NCBI GenBank assembly: GCA_041744735.1
Contig: JBGTKH010000271.1
Coordinates: 1-9,448 of the forward strand
DNA length: 9,448 nucleotides
Direction: 5' to 3'
Source: JBGTKH01 sp041744735
Lineage (GTDB): Bacteria; Planctomycetota; Planctomycetia; Pirellulales; Pirellulaceae
Positions 1 through 5,714 of this stretch are shown here, piece after piece (positions within the stretch are counted from its first letter, which is position 1; each line of letters opens with the position of its first letter). Both the position numbers and the translations under genes were made by a program. Under the pieces are notes generated by a model. The model worked only from the letters and a program-made list of their open reading frames with translations. It was not told where the DNA came from and did not search any database.

Positions 1-177
1 CCGTGGGGCGCCGATCTTGGCGCGGTAGGCGGTGATGGCGGTGTCCAGCGTGTCGATCGCTGGCTGCGTCAGGCCGAAATCGGCCAGTGCGGCGGCCCCG
101 GGGGCGGCCAGGCCGTGAACGACGTCGGCGTTGTCGGCGCAGTCGATGTCGGGGCCGTGGACGAAGTCGCTGCTCAC
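1..177 (-). CDS. Unrecognised protein, N-terminal 59 residues (runs off the window)
   Basis: The reading frame opens with GTG at 177-175 and stays open to the window edge. The GTG overlaps the transketolase stop as GTGA. An in-frame TAA (180-178) lies immediately upstream, so no longer start is possible. About 54 of 59 codons end in G or C, which is strong compositional support for real coding. The visible protein is Ala/Asp-rich, and its last part (LDTAITAYRAKIGAPR) looks helical. I do not recognise a family or a catalytic motif. The 4-bp overlap suggests co-transcription and translational coupling with transketolase, which does not by itself imply a carbon-metabolism role. The upstream ribosome-binding match is weak (GCGGG only), consistent with coupling. 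Confidence 0.55.
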   Translation of the reverse strand, partial: MSSDFVHGPDIDCADNADVVHGLAAPGAAALADFGLTQPAIDTLDTAITAYRAKIGAPR

Positions 178-2237
178 TTACCCGCCAGCGCTGCTTTGGC
201 TTCGGCGGCGACGTGTTCGGCGGTGATACCGAAGTGTTTGTAGAGGGTGGCGAAGGGGGCGGAGGCGCCGAAGGTGGACATGCCGACGAAGCGGCCGGCG
301 GGGCCGAGGTATTTGTCCCAGCATTGGCGGACGCCGGCTTCCACGGCCACTCGCGCGGTGACGGCGGGGGGCAGGACGCTGTCGCGGTAATCTTGGTCCT
401 GTTCGTCGAACCACTCGCAGCAGGGCATGCTGACCAGGCGGGCTTTGATGCCGGCGGCGGTCAGTTGCTCGTACGCCGCCACGCAGATCGGGATTTCGCT
501 GCCGGTGCCGATGATGATCACTTCGGGCTGGCCGCTGGGCGGGTCGGCCAGGACGTAACCGCCTTTGGCAGTGCCCGACGCGGGCTTAAACTTTGTACGA
601 TCCAGCGTCGGCAGGTTTTGCCGCGACAGGACCAACGCGGCTGGATGATCGGCGATGGACAGGATCTTGCGATACGCAACGGCTACTTCGTTGGCGTCGC
701 CGGGGCGGACGACCATCAGGCCGGGAATCGCGCGGCAGGCAGACAGGTGTTCGATCGGCTGGTGCGTGGGGCCGTCTTCGCCGAGCCCGATCGAATCGTG
801 AGTCAGCACGTACAGCACGGGCCGGTGCATGATGCTGCTCAGCCGCATCGACGGCCGCATGTAGTCGGTGAAGACGAAGAACGTCGCCCCGTACGGCCGC
901 ACGCCGGCCAGCGACATGCCGTTGCAGATGGCCGCCATGCTGTGTTCGCGCACGCCGAAGTGCATGTTGCGGCCGCGATAGTCGTGCGGGCCGAAATGAC
1001 CCGCGTCGGCGAACTCCAACATCGTCATCGTGGAAGGGGCCAGGTCCGCCGAGCCGCCGTTGAGCCACGGCAAGTTGGGCGCGATGGCGTTGAGCACTTT
1101 GCCGGACGACACGCGCGAGGCCAGCCCTTTGGCGTCGGCGGGAAACGTCGGGATGCCTTTGTCCCAGCCGTCGGGCAACTGGCCAGCCCAGATCGTTTTC
1201 AACTGGGCGGCTTCCTTGGGATGCTGCTTGGCGTACTGGTCGAACTGGGCACACCACGACTCTCGTGCATCGGCGCCTCGCGCGCCGACGCCGGACGCGA
1301 AATGCGAGCGCACCTCGTCGGGCACGAGGAACTGCTTGTCTTCGGGCCAGCCGTAGACGGCTTTAGTCAACCGAATTTCCTCTTCGCCCAACGGCGCGCC
1401 GTGGGCGCCGTGCGTGTTGGATTTGTTCGGCGCACCCCAGCCAATGATGCTGCGGACGATAATGATCGTCGGGCGGTCGTTGGTGTCGTGGAAGGATTGA
1501 ATGGCCGCGTTCAGCGCGTCTAAGTCGTTCGCATCTTCGACGCGAATTGCGTTCCAGCCGAGCCCTGTGAACCGCGTGGCCACGTCTTCGCTGAATGCCA
1601 AGTCGGTCTCGCCCTCGATCGTGATGTGGTTGTCGTCGTAGATCCAGCACAGATTCGACAGCTTCAGGTGACCGGCGACCGACGCGGCTTCGCAGCCGAC
1701 GCCTTCCATCAAATCGCCGTCGCTGCACAGTGCGTACGTGTTGAAATCGAACAGCTCGAAGCCCGGCCGGTTGTACCGCGCGGCGAACCACTTGGCAGCG
1801 ATCGCCATCCCGACGCTGTTGGCCACGCCTTGCCCGAGCGGCCCGGTGGTGGTTTCGATGCCCGGTGCGTCGCCGTATTCGGGATGGCCGGCGCAGGGGC
1901 TGTGCAGTTGGCGGAAGTTCTTGATGTTGTCCAACGTGATGGCCAGTTCGCCGGTCGCTCGATCATGCTCGTCAACTTTCTTCACACCCGCCAGGTGCAA
2001 GATCGAATACAGCAACATCGACGCATGCCCGCACGAGAGAATGAACCGGTCGCGGCCCGGCCAGTACGGCGCGGCCGGGTCGTACCGCAGCGTGTTTTGC
2101 CAGAGGGCATAGGTGACCGGCGCTAAGGCCATCGGCGTACCGGGATGGCCGCTATTGGCCTTTTGCACGGCGTCCATCGCCAGCGTGCGGATGGTGTTGA
2201 TCGCGAGTTGCTCGATGCTCATGGTGGAAACGGTCAT
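174..2237 (-). CDS. tkt: Transketolase
   Basis: This is a thiamine-diphosphate enzyme of the non-oxidative pentose phosphate pathway. It moves two-carbon ketol units between sugar phosphates in the cytoplasm. The 687-residue length is normal for the family. The N-terminal half has GHPG (30-33), GHASML (70-75, the family's GHGS region), GPLGQGVANSVG (132-143) and the ThDP/metal signature SDGDLMEGVGCEAA (172-185) ending in DDN (201-203). The middle domain has NGGSADLAPS (393-402), FGVREHS (427-433; E431 is the expected catalytic glutamate contacting the cofactor) and GLGEDGPTHQP (484-494). The C-terminal domain has GTGSE (577-581), VAVEAG (630-635) and GMSTFGASAP (652-661). I chose ATG at 2237-2235 because homology begins there. 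The frame extends open to 2453, but that stretch has no family similarity and covers the likely promoter. A second in-frame ATG at 2219 is possible. The stop overlaps the start of the next minus-strand gene. Confidence 0.97.
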   Translation of the reverse strand: MTVSTMSIEQLAINTIRTLAMDAVQKANSGHPGTPMALAPVTYALWQNTLRYDPAAPYWPGRDRFILSCGHASMLLYSILHLAGVKKVDEHDRATGELAITLDNIKNFRQLHSPCAGHPEYGDAPGIETTTGPLGQGVANSVGMAIAAKWFAARYNRPGFELFDFNTYALCSDGDLMEGVGCEAASVAGHLKLSNLCWIYDDNHITIEGETDLAFSEDVATRFTGLGWNAIRVEDANDLDALNAAIQSFHDTNDRPTIIIVRSIIGWGAPNKSNTHGAHGAPLGEEEIRLTKAVYGWPEDKQFLVPDEVRSHFASGVGARGADARESWCAQFDQYAKQHPKEAAQLKTIWAGQLPDGWDKGIPTFPADAKGLASRVSSGKVLNAIAPNLPWLNGGSADLAPSTMTMLEFADAGHFGPHDYRGRNMHFGVREHSMAAICNGMSLAGVRPYGATFFVFTDYMRPSMRLSSIMHRPVLYVLTHDSIGLGEDGPTHQPIEHLSACRAIPGLMVVRPGDANEVAVAYRKILSIADHPAALVLSRQNLPTLDRTKFKPASGTAKGGYVLADPPSGQPEVIIIGTGSEIPICVAAYEQLTAAGIKARLVSMPCCEWFDEQDQDYRDSVLPPAVTARVAVEAGVRQCWDKYLGPAGRFVGMSTFGASAPFATLYKHFGITAEHVAAEAKAALAGK

Positions 2238-2365
2238 ACGTGGCTGCTCTTTCGTCTGTGTCGCGTCTGTGTAACAACGCCGGTCGCTGTTAAGCTGGAC
2301 CACAGCGGCGGGCCAAGAAGCTGAACCGCCAAGTCCCGGCGGCGGGTGCCGCACCGAATCCAATG

Positions 2366-2395
2366 AATGTAGCGGCTGGCCCCGCGGATCGTCAA
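2366..2395 (-). promoter_or_regulatory. Candidate sigma-70-type promoter for transketolase
   Basis: On the minus strand TTGACG (2395-2390) and TACATT (2371-2366) are separated by 18 bases. They match the consensus at 5/6 and 4/6. Transcription from here would leave a leader of roughly 120 bases before the ATG at 2237. The element sits in the 191-bp gap between tkt and the divergent slyX gene. I found no equally convincing pair facing slyX. This is pattern matching only. Confidence 0.4.
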
Positions 2396-2428
2396 CGCGG
2401 GCACCGGACCTTAAACTAACGAGCCAGT

Positions 2429-2668
2429 ATGAACCGCGAACACGTTTCAGCATCCAACGACGTGCCGAACCGAGTGACCGAACTGGAGACGTTGTTTACG
2501 CATTTGCAACGCACGATTCACGAATTGAACAACGTGGTCGTCGAGCAGGACAGGCGGCTGGCGGCGATGGATCACATGCTGAAACAGTTGACCGAGCAAC
2601 TGGGGACGCTTGAGCAGCGCGTGATTGAGCCGCGCGCGATGGACGAAGAGAAGCCGCCGCATTACTAG
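2429..2668 (+). CDS. slyX: SlyX family coiled-coil protein
   Basis: This is a 79-residue protein with the overall plan of SlyX: a heptad-rich helix (about residues 14-66, e.g. VTELETLF, TIHELNNVV, LKQLTEQLGTLEQRV) followed by a short acidic linker and the conserved C-terminal end PPHY. The region around TIHELN corresponds to the ELN segment typical of SlyX proteins. The biochemical role of SlyX is not established. It was named from the slyD region of enterobacteria, and the family is small, soluble and probably oligomeric through its coiled coil. The gene is divergent from tkt and appears monocistronic. The Shine-Dalgarno match ahead of ATG 2429 is poor (ACGAGCC). Confidence 0.85.
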   Translation: MNREHVSASNDVPNRVTELETLFTHLQRTIHELNNVVVEQDRRLAAMDHMLKQLTEQLGTLEQRVIEPRAMDEEKPPHY

Positions 2669-2726
2669 GCTTTTTCTCATGACGTGCTTGGTCAAAGCTT
2701 AGTTTTAGGGTTGGCCAACTTCGTGG

Positions 2727-2745
2727 CGTAAGCTTCCAGCTTGCG
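2727..2745. repeat. Short imperfect palindrome between convergent genes
   Basis: AAGCT (2730-2734), a TCC loop and AGCTT (2738-2742) form a perfect 5-bp stem. One T/G mismatch and a further CG/CG pair extend it on both sides. It lies in the 124-bp gap between the 3' ends of slyX and the membrane protein gene. It may be a dispersed repeat or a weak hairpin. No T-run follows, so I do not call it an intrinsic terminator. Nothing else was seen in this gap. Confidence 0.35.
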
Positions 2746-2792
2746 TTTCTGGGACGGAATCGGATTGGCAAGCAGGATGCTTACCCCACTTT

Positions 2793-3632
2793 TTAACTTT
2801 GAAGGAGCACCGCCACCAGCAGCGCGCAAGCCAGCGGCACGAGCACTACCGCCGACTGAACGACTGCCGCCTTCACGCCACGCAGCCTTGCCAGCGGTCC
2901 CCATGCGCAACTCCAGAGGGCCAGTGGAGCAGCGGGTGCGAGCAGCAGTCCAACGAGCGGCCGACTAGGTTCGATCGTCGCCACGAACGCCACACCACCG
3001 ACCAGAATCGCGTAAGCTGGTATCAATCCGCGTGTCATGGATTCGTGGAAGTAGAAGAAGCTGGCCACGCAACAGCCGACGATTGCCGCCGCGGCGATGG
3101 CGGCGACGCGGGCGTAGTTCAGACTGACAAGAGCCGCAATCGCGACCGCGACACTCAATGCGACGATGGACAACAGCGCCAGCAGAAGCCGTCCCGGTAC
3201 GCGAGCCGGCAGCGGCTCGAGCAGCACCGAAAGCAGCAACAGATAGCCGGCCAAGATCGGAACGTAAACGGATCGCGGCGGCTGCAGGCTGGCCCAGGTT
3301 GGCACCAGTAACCACGCGGCGACAATCGCCAGTGCCAAGAGCAGCAGCCATCGCTCGACGGCGAAGACACCGCGGGCCAATCCAATCGGGCCGATGATCA
3401 TCGCCCCCAAGCCCAAGTAGGGCAACCAATGCCAGTGCCGCTTCGGCACAAGCTCGGCCCACGACGGCAGCAGCACGTAGCCCACGAAGAAGCCGATCAC
3501 CAGCGCCACGGCCGCCGCGTAACGCCGTGACACACGCGCTGGCAGAAACCGCGCGGCAAGTACCATGACTGCCGTCGAGACCGCAGCGGGGACAACTCCC
3601 CCGTAGCCGACAATCTCGATCGCGGAGTTCAT
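2793..3632 (-). CDS. Unrecognised polytopic membrane protein
   Basis: This is a 279-residue protein that is almost entirely hydrophobic, with about nine or ten predicted membrane helices (roughly residues 8-29, 38-56, 70-90, 94-112, 122-141, 148-170, 174-195, 203-220, 225-243, 256-277). Short loops carry the charged residues, e.g. RVSRR (33-37), PKRHWHW (63-69) and ARLRGVK (248-254). Two adjacent cysteines sit in a helix (GCC, 186-188). I recognise no transporter or enzyme signature, and no function should be inferred. The start ATG 3632-3630 is the only sensible one, since the first helix follows at once. Its ribosome-binding site is weak. The gene stands alone: convergent with slyX, and 361 bp downstream of the YceI gene on the same strand with repeats between, so co-transcription with yceI is doubtful. 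Confidence 0.8.
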   Translation of the reverse strand: MNSAIEIVGYGGVVPAAVSTAVMVLAARFLPARVSRRYAAAVALVIGFFVGYVLLPSWAELVPKRHWHWLPYLGLGAMIIGPIGLARGVFAVERWLLLLALAIVAAWLLVPTWASLQPPRSVYVPILAGYLLLLSVLLEPLPARVPGRLLLALLSIVALSVAVAIAALVSLNYARVAAIAAAAIVGCCVASFFYFHESMTRGLIPAYAILVGGVAFVATIEPSRPLVGLLLAPAAPLALWSCAWGPLARLRGVKAAVVQSAVVLVPLACALLVAVLLQS

Positions 3633-3710
3633 GTTTCGTTGCCCGCATTTAGGTAGCCAGCATCAGGCGCCGACGGGGCGTTACACTGTTGACGGCCGTA
3701 TTCGTGTTTT

Positions 3711-3862
3711 TCGTAGCTGAATTCGTGAGCATTCGGTGGTGATACCGTTTGTAGGTTGGAGGCCCTCGTCCGACCAGGAATCCGCGTGAAATATCGGACG
3801 GACGAGGGCGTCCATCCTACGAATCCAGCAAATGGTATCACTACCGAGAATTCAGGTGACTC
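3711..3862. repeat. Nested inverted-repeat element, possibly MITE/REP-like, splitting an older repeat copy
   Basis: Two nested inverted repeats are visible. The inner arms (3751-3775 and 3796-3820) are 25 bases with 22 paired and a 20-base loop. The outer arms (3734-3750 and 3830-3846) are 17 bases with 15 paired; nine extra bases (3821-3829) sit on the right side only. Flanking them, 3711-3729 is an exact inverted copy of 19 bases of the 38-bp unit found at 3863-3976, and GAGAATTCAGG at 3846-3856 looks like the rest of that inverted copy. The simplest reading is that a roughly 116-bp palindromic element inserted into a 38-bp repeat copy. GAG flanks both sides (3727-3729, 3846-3848). There is no coding capacity; short ORFs across it are chance. 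Confidence 0.65.
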
Positions 3863-3976
3863 GCAATTCCCTGAATTCTCACGAATTCAGCTACGACTTG
3901 GCAATTCCCTGAATTCTCACGAATTCAGCTACGACTTGGCGATTCCCTGAATTCTCACGAATTCAGCTACGACTTG
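3863..3976. repeat. Three tandem copies of a 38-bp repeat with an internal palindrome
   Basis: Copies lie at 3863-3900, 3901-3938 and 3939-3976. The first two are identical and the third differs by one base (A to G at unit position 3). Each unit holds the perfect stem CTGAATTC / GAATTCAG around a TCAC loop, so each carries two GAATTC sites. With the flanking partial copies there are eight such sites in 3711-3976. The array lies just past the 3' end of the YceI gene (stop 3994), so the stem-loops would form in its transcript. They could slow or end transcription or protect the 3' end, but there is no T-run. No unique spacers separate the copies, so this is not a CRISPR array. Confidence 0.9.
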
Positions 3977-3993
3977 GCTGCGGCTCTGCCGCA

Positions 3994-4728
3994 CTAGGGT
4001 GTCTCGGACGGTTCATCACCGCCGCTTTGAGGCTGCGTTTTCTCGCCGATGGCCACAGACAGCGAAACTTGTTTCTCGACTTGGTCTTGAAAGCCAGCCA
4101 TGCCGAACTCGGTGCGGTCGATGGTGAATTTGGCATTCAGCGCGAGGCCTTTGTCGCTGATATTCACGGTCGCCGGAAAGCTAATTTCCTTCGTGGTACC
4201 CAGCAGCGTCAAGTCGCCCGTGATCGAGACTTCTCCCGCGTTACTGCCGGCGGTGACGTTCGTGCTCGCAAATTTGGCCGTGGGGTGCTCTCGCGTGTCG
4301 AAGAAGTCGGGACTTTTCAGGTGATTGGTCAATTTGGGAATCGGGGTCGACAGCGAGTCGGTTTGAATCTCGACCGAGACCGACTTCAGCATCTTCGACT
4401 GCGCATCCACCTCGGCCTTGCCGGTGAATTGCTCGAAGCCGCCCGTGCGCGGATCGGGTTTGTCGCCCACGTGCGTGCCGACAAACTGAATCATCGTATT
4501 ATCCGGGCCGAGCACAGCGGCGCCGGACTCGATCGGAACCGATGCCGGTTGGGGGGCGCTTTGAACGGGTGCCGCTTCGGCCAACGGCTGGCCGCCGGAA
4601 TTGTCGGATGCGCCTGTGTTGGTCGCAACTTCGGGCGTCGATCCGCCGCCCGCGGCATTGTTGGGTGAATTAGAGCACGCGGCCATCATCAGGCACGCGG
4701 GAAGCAGTAGAATCTGCCAGTACTTCAT
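3994..4728 (-). CDS. YceI-domain lipoprotein
   Basis: A 244-residue exported protein. Residues 1-18 are a lipoprotein signal ending MMAAC, with C18 as the expected lipidated cysteine. Residues 19-72 are a low-complexity Ser/Ala/Pro/Gly tether. Residues ~75-228 are a YceI-like beta-barrel domain: IQFVGTHVG (80-88), GGFEQFTGKAEVD (96-108), LKSPDFFDTREHPTAKF (137-153), GDLTLLGTTKEI (171-182) and FTIDRTEFGM (201-210). YceI domains are lipocalin-like and bind long isoprenoid or other hydrophobic ligands. The physiological role is usually unknown, and membrane anchoring fits a periplasmic carrier or storage role. I chose ATG 4728-4726 because AGGAG stands 7 bases upstream. An ATG eight codons earlier would put charged residues ahead of the signal and has no such site. 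The gene is divergent from the ArsR regulator and shares its 246-bp upstream region, so control by that regulator is possible but unproven. Confidence 0.92.
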   Translation of the reverse strand: MKYWQILLLPACLMMAACSNSPNNAAGGGSTPEVATNTGASDNSGGQPLAEAAPVQSAPQPASVPIESGAAVLGPDNTMIQFVGTHVGDKPDPRTGGFEQFTGKAEVDAQSKMLKSVSVEIQTDSLSTPIPKLTNHLKSPDFFDTREHPTAKFASTNVTAGSNAGEVSITGDLTLLGTTKEISFPATVNISDKGLALNAKFTIDRTEFGMAGFQDQVEKQVSLSVAIGEKTQPQSGGDEPSETP

Positions 4729-4738
4729 AGAGAATCTC

Positions 4739-4837
4739 CTAAGCGTGGACATGTGACGAAACGGTCGGGGCGAATGGGCGAGCCACGGGCGGCACAGCGG
4801 TCACGGCGCTGTATCGGACCAGCGTGGAAGTGTACAT
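4739..4837 (-). CDS. Possible 32-residue upstream ORF before the YceI gene (doubtful)
   Basis: ATG 4837-4835 opens a frame (MYTSTLVRYSAV...) that ends with TAG at 4741-4739. The TAG overlaps the AGGAG ribosome-binding site of the YceI gene, and the stop lies 10 bases before the YceI ATG. Most codons end in G or C, and a leaderless or coupled upstream peptide would fit this spacing. Against it: no good ribosome-binding site, no recognised family, and in GC-rich DNA short frames with G/C third positions arise by chance. I list it only because it is the one small frame in the 246-bp gap between the divergent genes that looks coding. Confidence 0.2.
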   Translation of the reverse strand: MYTSTLVRYSAVTAVPPVARPFAPTVSSHVHA

Positions 4838-4924
4838 GGCTAAGGCGGCCACCAACAGGTCCCAGGCCGGTTAGGAAAACTGCGGCCTTGGCATGAATTT
4901 CCAGAAGCTCGGCAGAAACACTGC

Positions 4925-4952
4925 TTGACATGTCGTCATGTTCCGATATATT
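4925..4952 (+). promoter_or_regulatory. Promoter of the arsR-type regulator and sulfur cluster
   Basis: TTGACA (4925-4930) matches the -35 consensus exactly. TATATT (4947-4952) matches the -10 at 5/6, with a 16-base spacer. The local sequence is unusually AT-rich for this window. It is followed by GGAGAG (4961-4966) eight bases before ATG 4975, so the leader would be short. This is the best sigma-70-type promoter in the window. Confidence 0.7.
4928..4941. promoter_or_regulatory. Operator-like palindrome overlapping the arsR promoter
   Basis: ACATG TCGT CATGT is a perfect 5-bp inverted repeat lying across the -35 edge and the spacer of the promoter at 4925-4952. That is a natural position for a repressor to block RNA polymerase. 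ArsR-family proteins are homodimers that bind short dyads in their own promoters, so autoregulation is the straightforward inference. The minus-strand form of 4925-4940 recurs with 13/16 identity at 5324-5339. Confidence 0.5.
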
Positions 4953-4974
4953 TAAGTAACGGAGAGAATAAGTT

Positions 4975-5298
4975 ATGGTACAAGCCAAAACGAAGAGGAC
5001 GCCCAAGCTGACTGAACTGGCGGCCTTGGAGCAAGCGGCGGAGTGTTTGAAGACGCTGGCCCACCCGCACCGGCTGCGGATCGTGCAGATGTTGCTGCAG
5101 GGTCGCTACACCGTCGGCGAACTAGCCGAGGCATGCGGCATCCCCAGCCACATGGCCTCCGAGCACCTGCGGCTGATGCAACGCTGTGGATTCCTGTCCA
5201 GCGAAAAAGATGGTCGGCAGGTGTTTTATCAAGTCGCCGAGCCGCACTTGGCCAGCATCCTAGCGTGTGTCGAAGACCGGTTCGGCAGCGGGCGGTAA
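4975..5298 (+). CDS. ArsR/SmtB-family transcriptional repressor
   Basis: This 107-residue winged-helix protein has the normal ArsR-family length. The core reads LKTLAHPHRLRIVQMLLQG (25-43), then the helix-turn-helix YTVGELAEACGIPSHMASEHLRLM (45-68), then the wing GFLSSEKDGRQVFYQV (72-87), then a C-terminal helix. There is no ELCVCDL metal box of ArsR/SmtB type. Four cysteines are present: C24 just before the first conserved helix, C54 and C71 in or beside the HTH, and C98 in the last helix. A dithiol sensor built from C24 and C98 is plausible by analogy with sulfide-sensing BigR/SqrR/YgaV, but those place their cysteines differently (LILC region and extreme C-terminus). With a persulfide dioxygenase downstream, sensing reactive sulfur is the best guess; a metal-responsive repressor is the alternative. 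GGAGAG eight bases upstream supports ATG 4975. Confidence 0.9.
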   Translation: MVQAKTKRTPKLTELAALEQAAECLKTLAHPHRLRIVQMLLQGRYTVGELAEACGIPSHMASEHLRLMQRCGFLSSEKDGRQVFYQVAEPHLASILACVEDRFGSGR

Positions 5299-5323
5299 AT
5301 TTTTTTTGGAAATTAGATTGTAA

Positions 5324-5339
5324 TATCACGACATGACAA
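5324..5339 (+). promoter_or_regulatory. Possible second operator for the sulfur cluster
   Basis: These 16 bases, TATCACGACATGACAA, match the minus-strand reading of the arsR promoter site (4940-4925) at 13 positions. They lie 26 bases past the arsR stop and 59 bases before the small membrane-protein gene. A weak promoter-like pair flanks the site, TTGTAA (5319-5324) and TATGAA (5340-5345), with a short 15-base spacer. If it is real, the second site would occupy the promoter spacer just as the first does. That would let the repressor control itself and the effector genes separately. Confidence 0.35.
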
Positions 5340-5397
5340 TATGAATGCGGTTCAAGACAACAAGGTGCCATGCGGCCATCAGAAAGGGAGCACAAAA

Positions 5398-5484
5398 ATG
5401 GGAATGCTCATCATTCTCAGCGTGTTGGTGTTGTGGCTGGTGCTGCAAGCGTGGGTGCTGCCACGCTTCGGAGTGCCGACGTGA
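5398..5484 (+). CDS. 28-residue single-helix membrane protein
   Basis: ATG 5398 has a strong ribosome-binding site, AAGGGAG (5384-5390), seven bases upstream. The product has one hydrophobic helix, residues 2-21 (GMLIILSVLVLWLVLQAWVL), followed by a short polar tail PRFGVPT. Segments of the type WLVLQ.WVLP.xGVPT occur, from memory, in tiny ORFs beside MBL-fold/rhodanese and TauE genes in other bacteria; I cannot verify that here. Its place between the regulator and the persulfide dioxygenase, on the same strand, argues that it belongs to the cluster. A role as a membrane anchor or partner for the exporter or the dioxygenase is speculation. Gene callers with a normal length cut-off would miss it. 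Confidence 0.65.
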   Translation: MGMLIILSVLVLWLVLQAWVLPRFGVPT

Positions 5485-5499
5485 CTGAGTGGAAGTTGC

Positions 5500-5515
5500 G
5501 GGCCGAGTTCGGCCC
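5500..5515 (+). other. GC-rich hairpin downstream of the small ORF
   Basis: GGGCCG AGTT CGGCCC is a perfect 6-bp stem with a 4-base loop, 15 bases after the stop of the 28-residue gene. It sits in the 92-bp gap before the rhodanese-like ORF. No T-run follows, so an RNA processing or stability role is more likely than termination. In GC-rich DNA a stem this short can be chance. Confidence 0.3.
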
Positions 5516-5576
5516 CACAGAGCGAACAGGTCGACCAACCAATTCACACACCAGATTCAAAACCAGGAGACCAATC

Positions 5577-5702
5577 GTGAACCATTCGCTTATCAGCCCG
5601 CGTCATCTCGATGAACTTCATCGCAGCGGAAAGCACATTGAATTGATCGAGGCGATGACGCTCGGCAAGATGCCCTGGAACCAAGAACATCTCGATCAAT
5701 GA
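5577..5702 (+). CDS. Short rhodanese-like ORF, apparently truncated (41 residues)
   Basis: GTG 5577 follows AGGAGA (5565-5570) by six bases, a very good start site. The first half (ISPRHLDELHRSGKHIELIE) matches the opening of many single-domain rhodaneses, which read S-P-x-x-L ... E-L-I-D-V-R-T-P. The following DVRTP-type motif, the central sheet and the CxxGxR active-site loop are absent, and the ORF ends after MPWNQEHLDQ. It is therefore either a rhodanese remnant with a large deletion or a distinct small protein. The next gene's GAGGAG overlaps its stop (TGAGGAG), so it may persist for translational coupling of the dioxygenase. A longer frame through 5481 or 5370 exists but lacks coding character and ribosome-binding sites. 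Confidence 0.55.
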   Translation: MNHSLISPRHLDELHRSGKHIELIEAMTLGKMPWNQEHLDQ

Positions 5703-5714
5703 GGAGTCCGACAC

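Noticed and set aside
87..1523. A 478-codon plus-strand open frame
   Set aside because: It lies opposite the transketolase gene in GC-rich DNA, is Arg/Gly/Ala-rich and of low complexity, and has no recognisable domain. It is a shadow of tkt.
2174..2453. Longer transketolase starting at 2453
   Set aside because: The extra 72 residues have no family similarity, would overlap the slyX start, and cover the best promoter candidate. ATG 2237 fits the family.
3756..3950. Short plus-strand ORF across the repeats
   Set aside because: It is made of the inverted repeat and repeated 38-bp units, so its peptide is only the repeat translated.
3863..3976. Possible CRISPR array
   Set aside because: The units are directly abutting with no unique spacers, and no cas genes are present.
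4725..5006. A 93-codon minus-strand frame between the YceI and arsR genes
   Set aside because: It crosses the arsR promoter and start, has no good start site, and its composition is not protein-like.
5299..5308. T-run after the arsR stop as an intrinsic terminator
   Set aside because: The T-rich stretch is not preceded by a stable stem-loop, only by GGCAGCGGGCGG, so it is not supported as a terminator.
5370..5702. Longer form of the rhodanese-like ORF starting at 5370
   Set aside because: Its first half overlaps the small membrane-protein gene out of frame and has no coding character, while GTG 5577 has AGGAGA six bases upstream.
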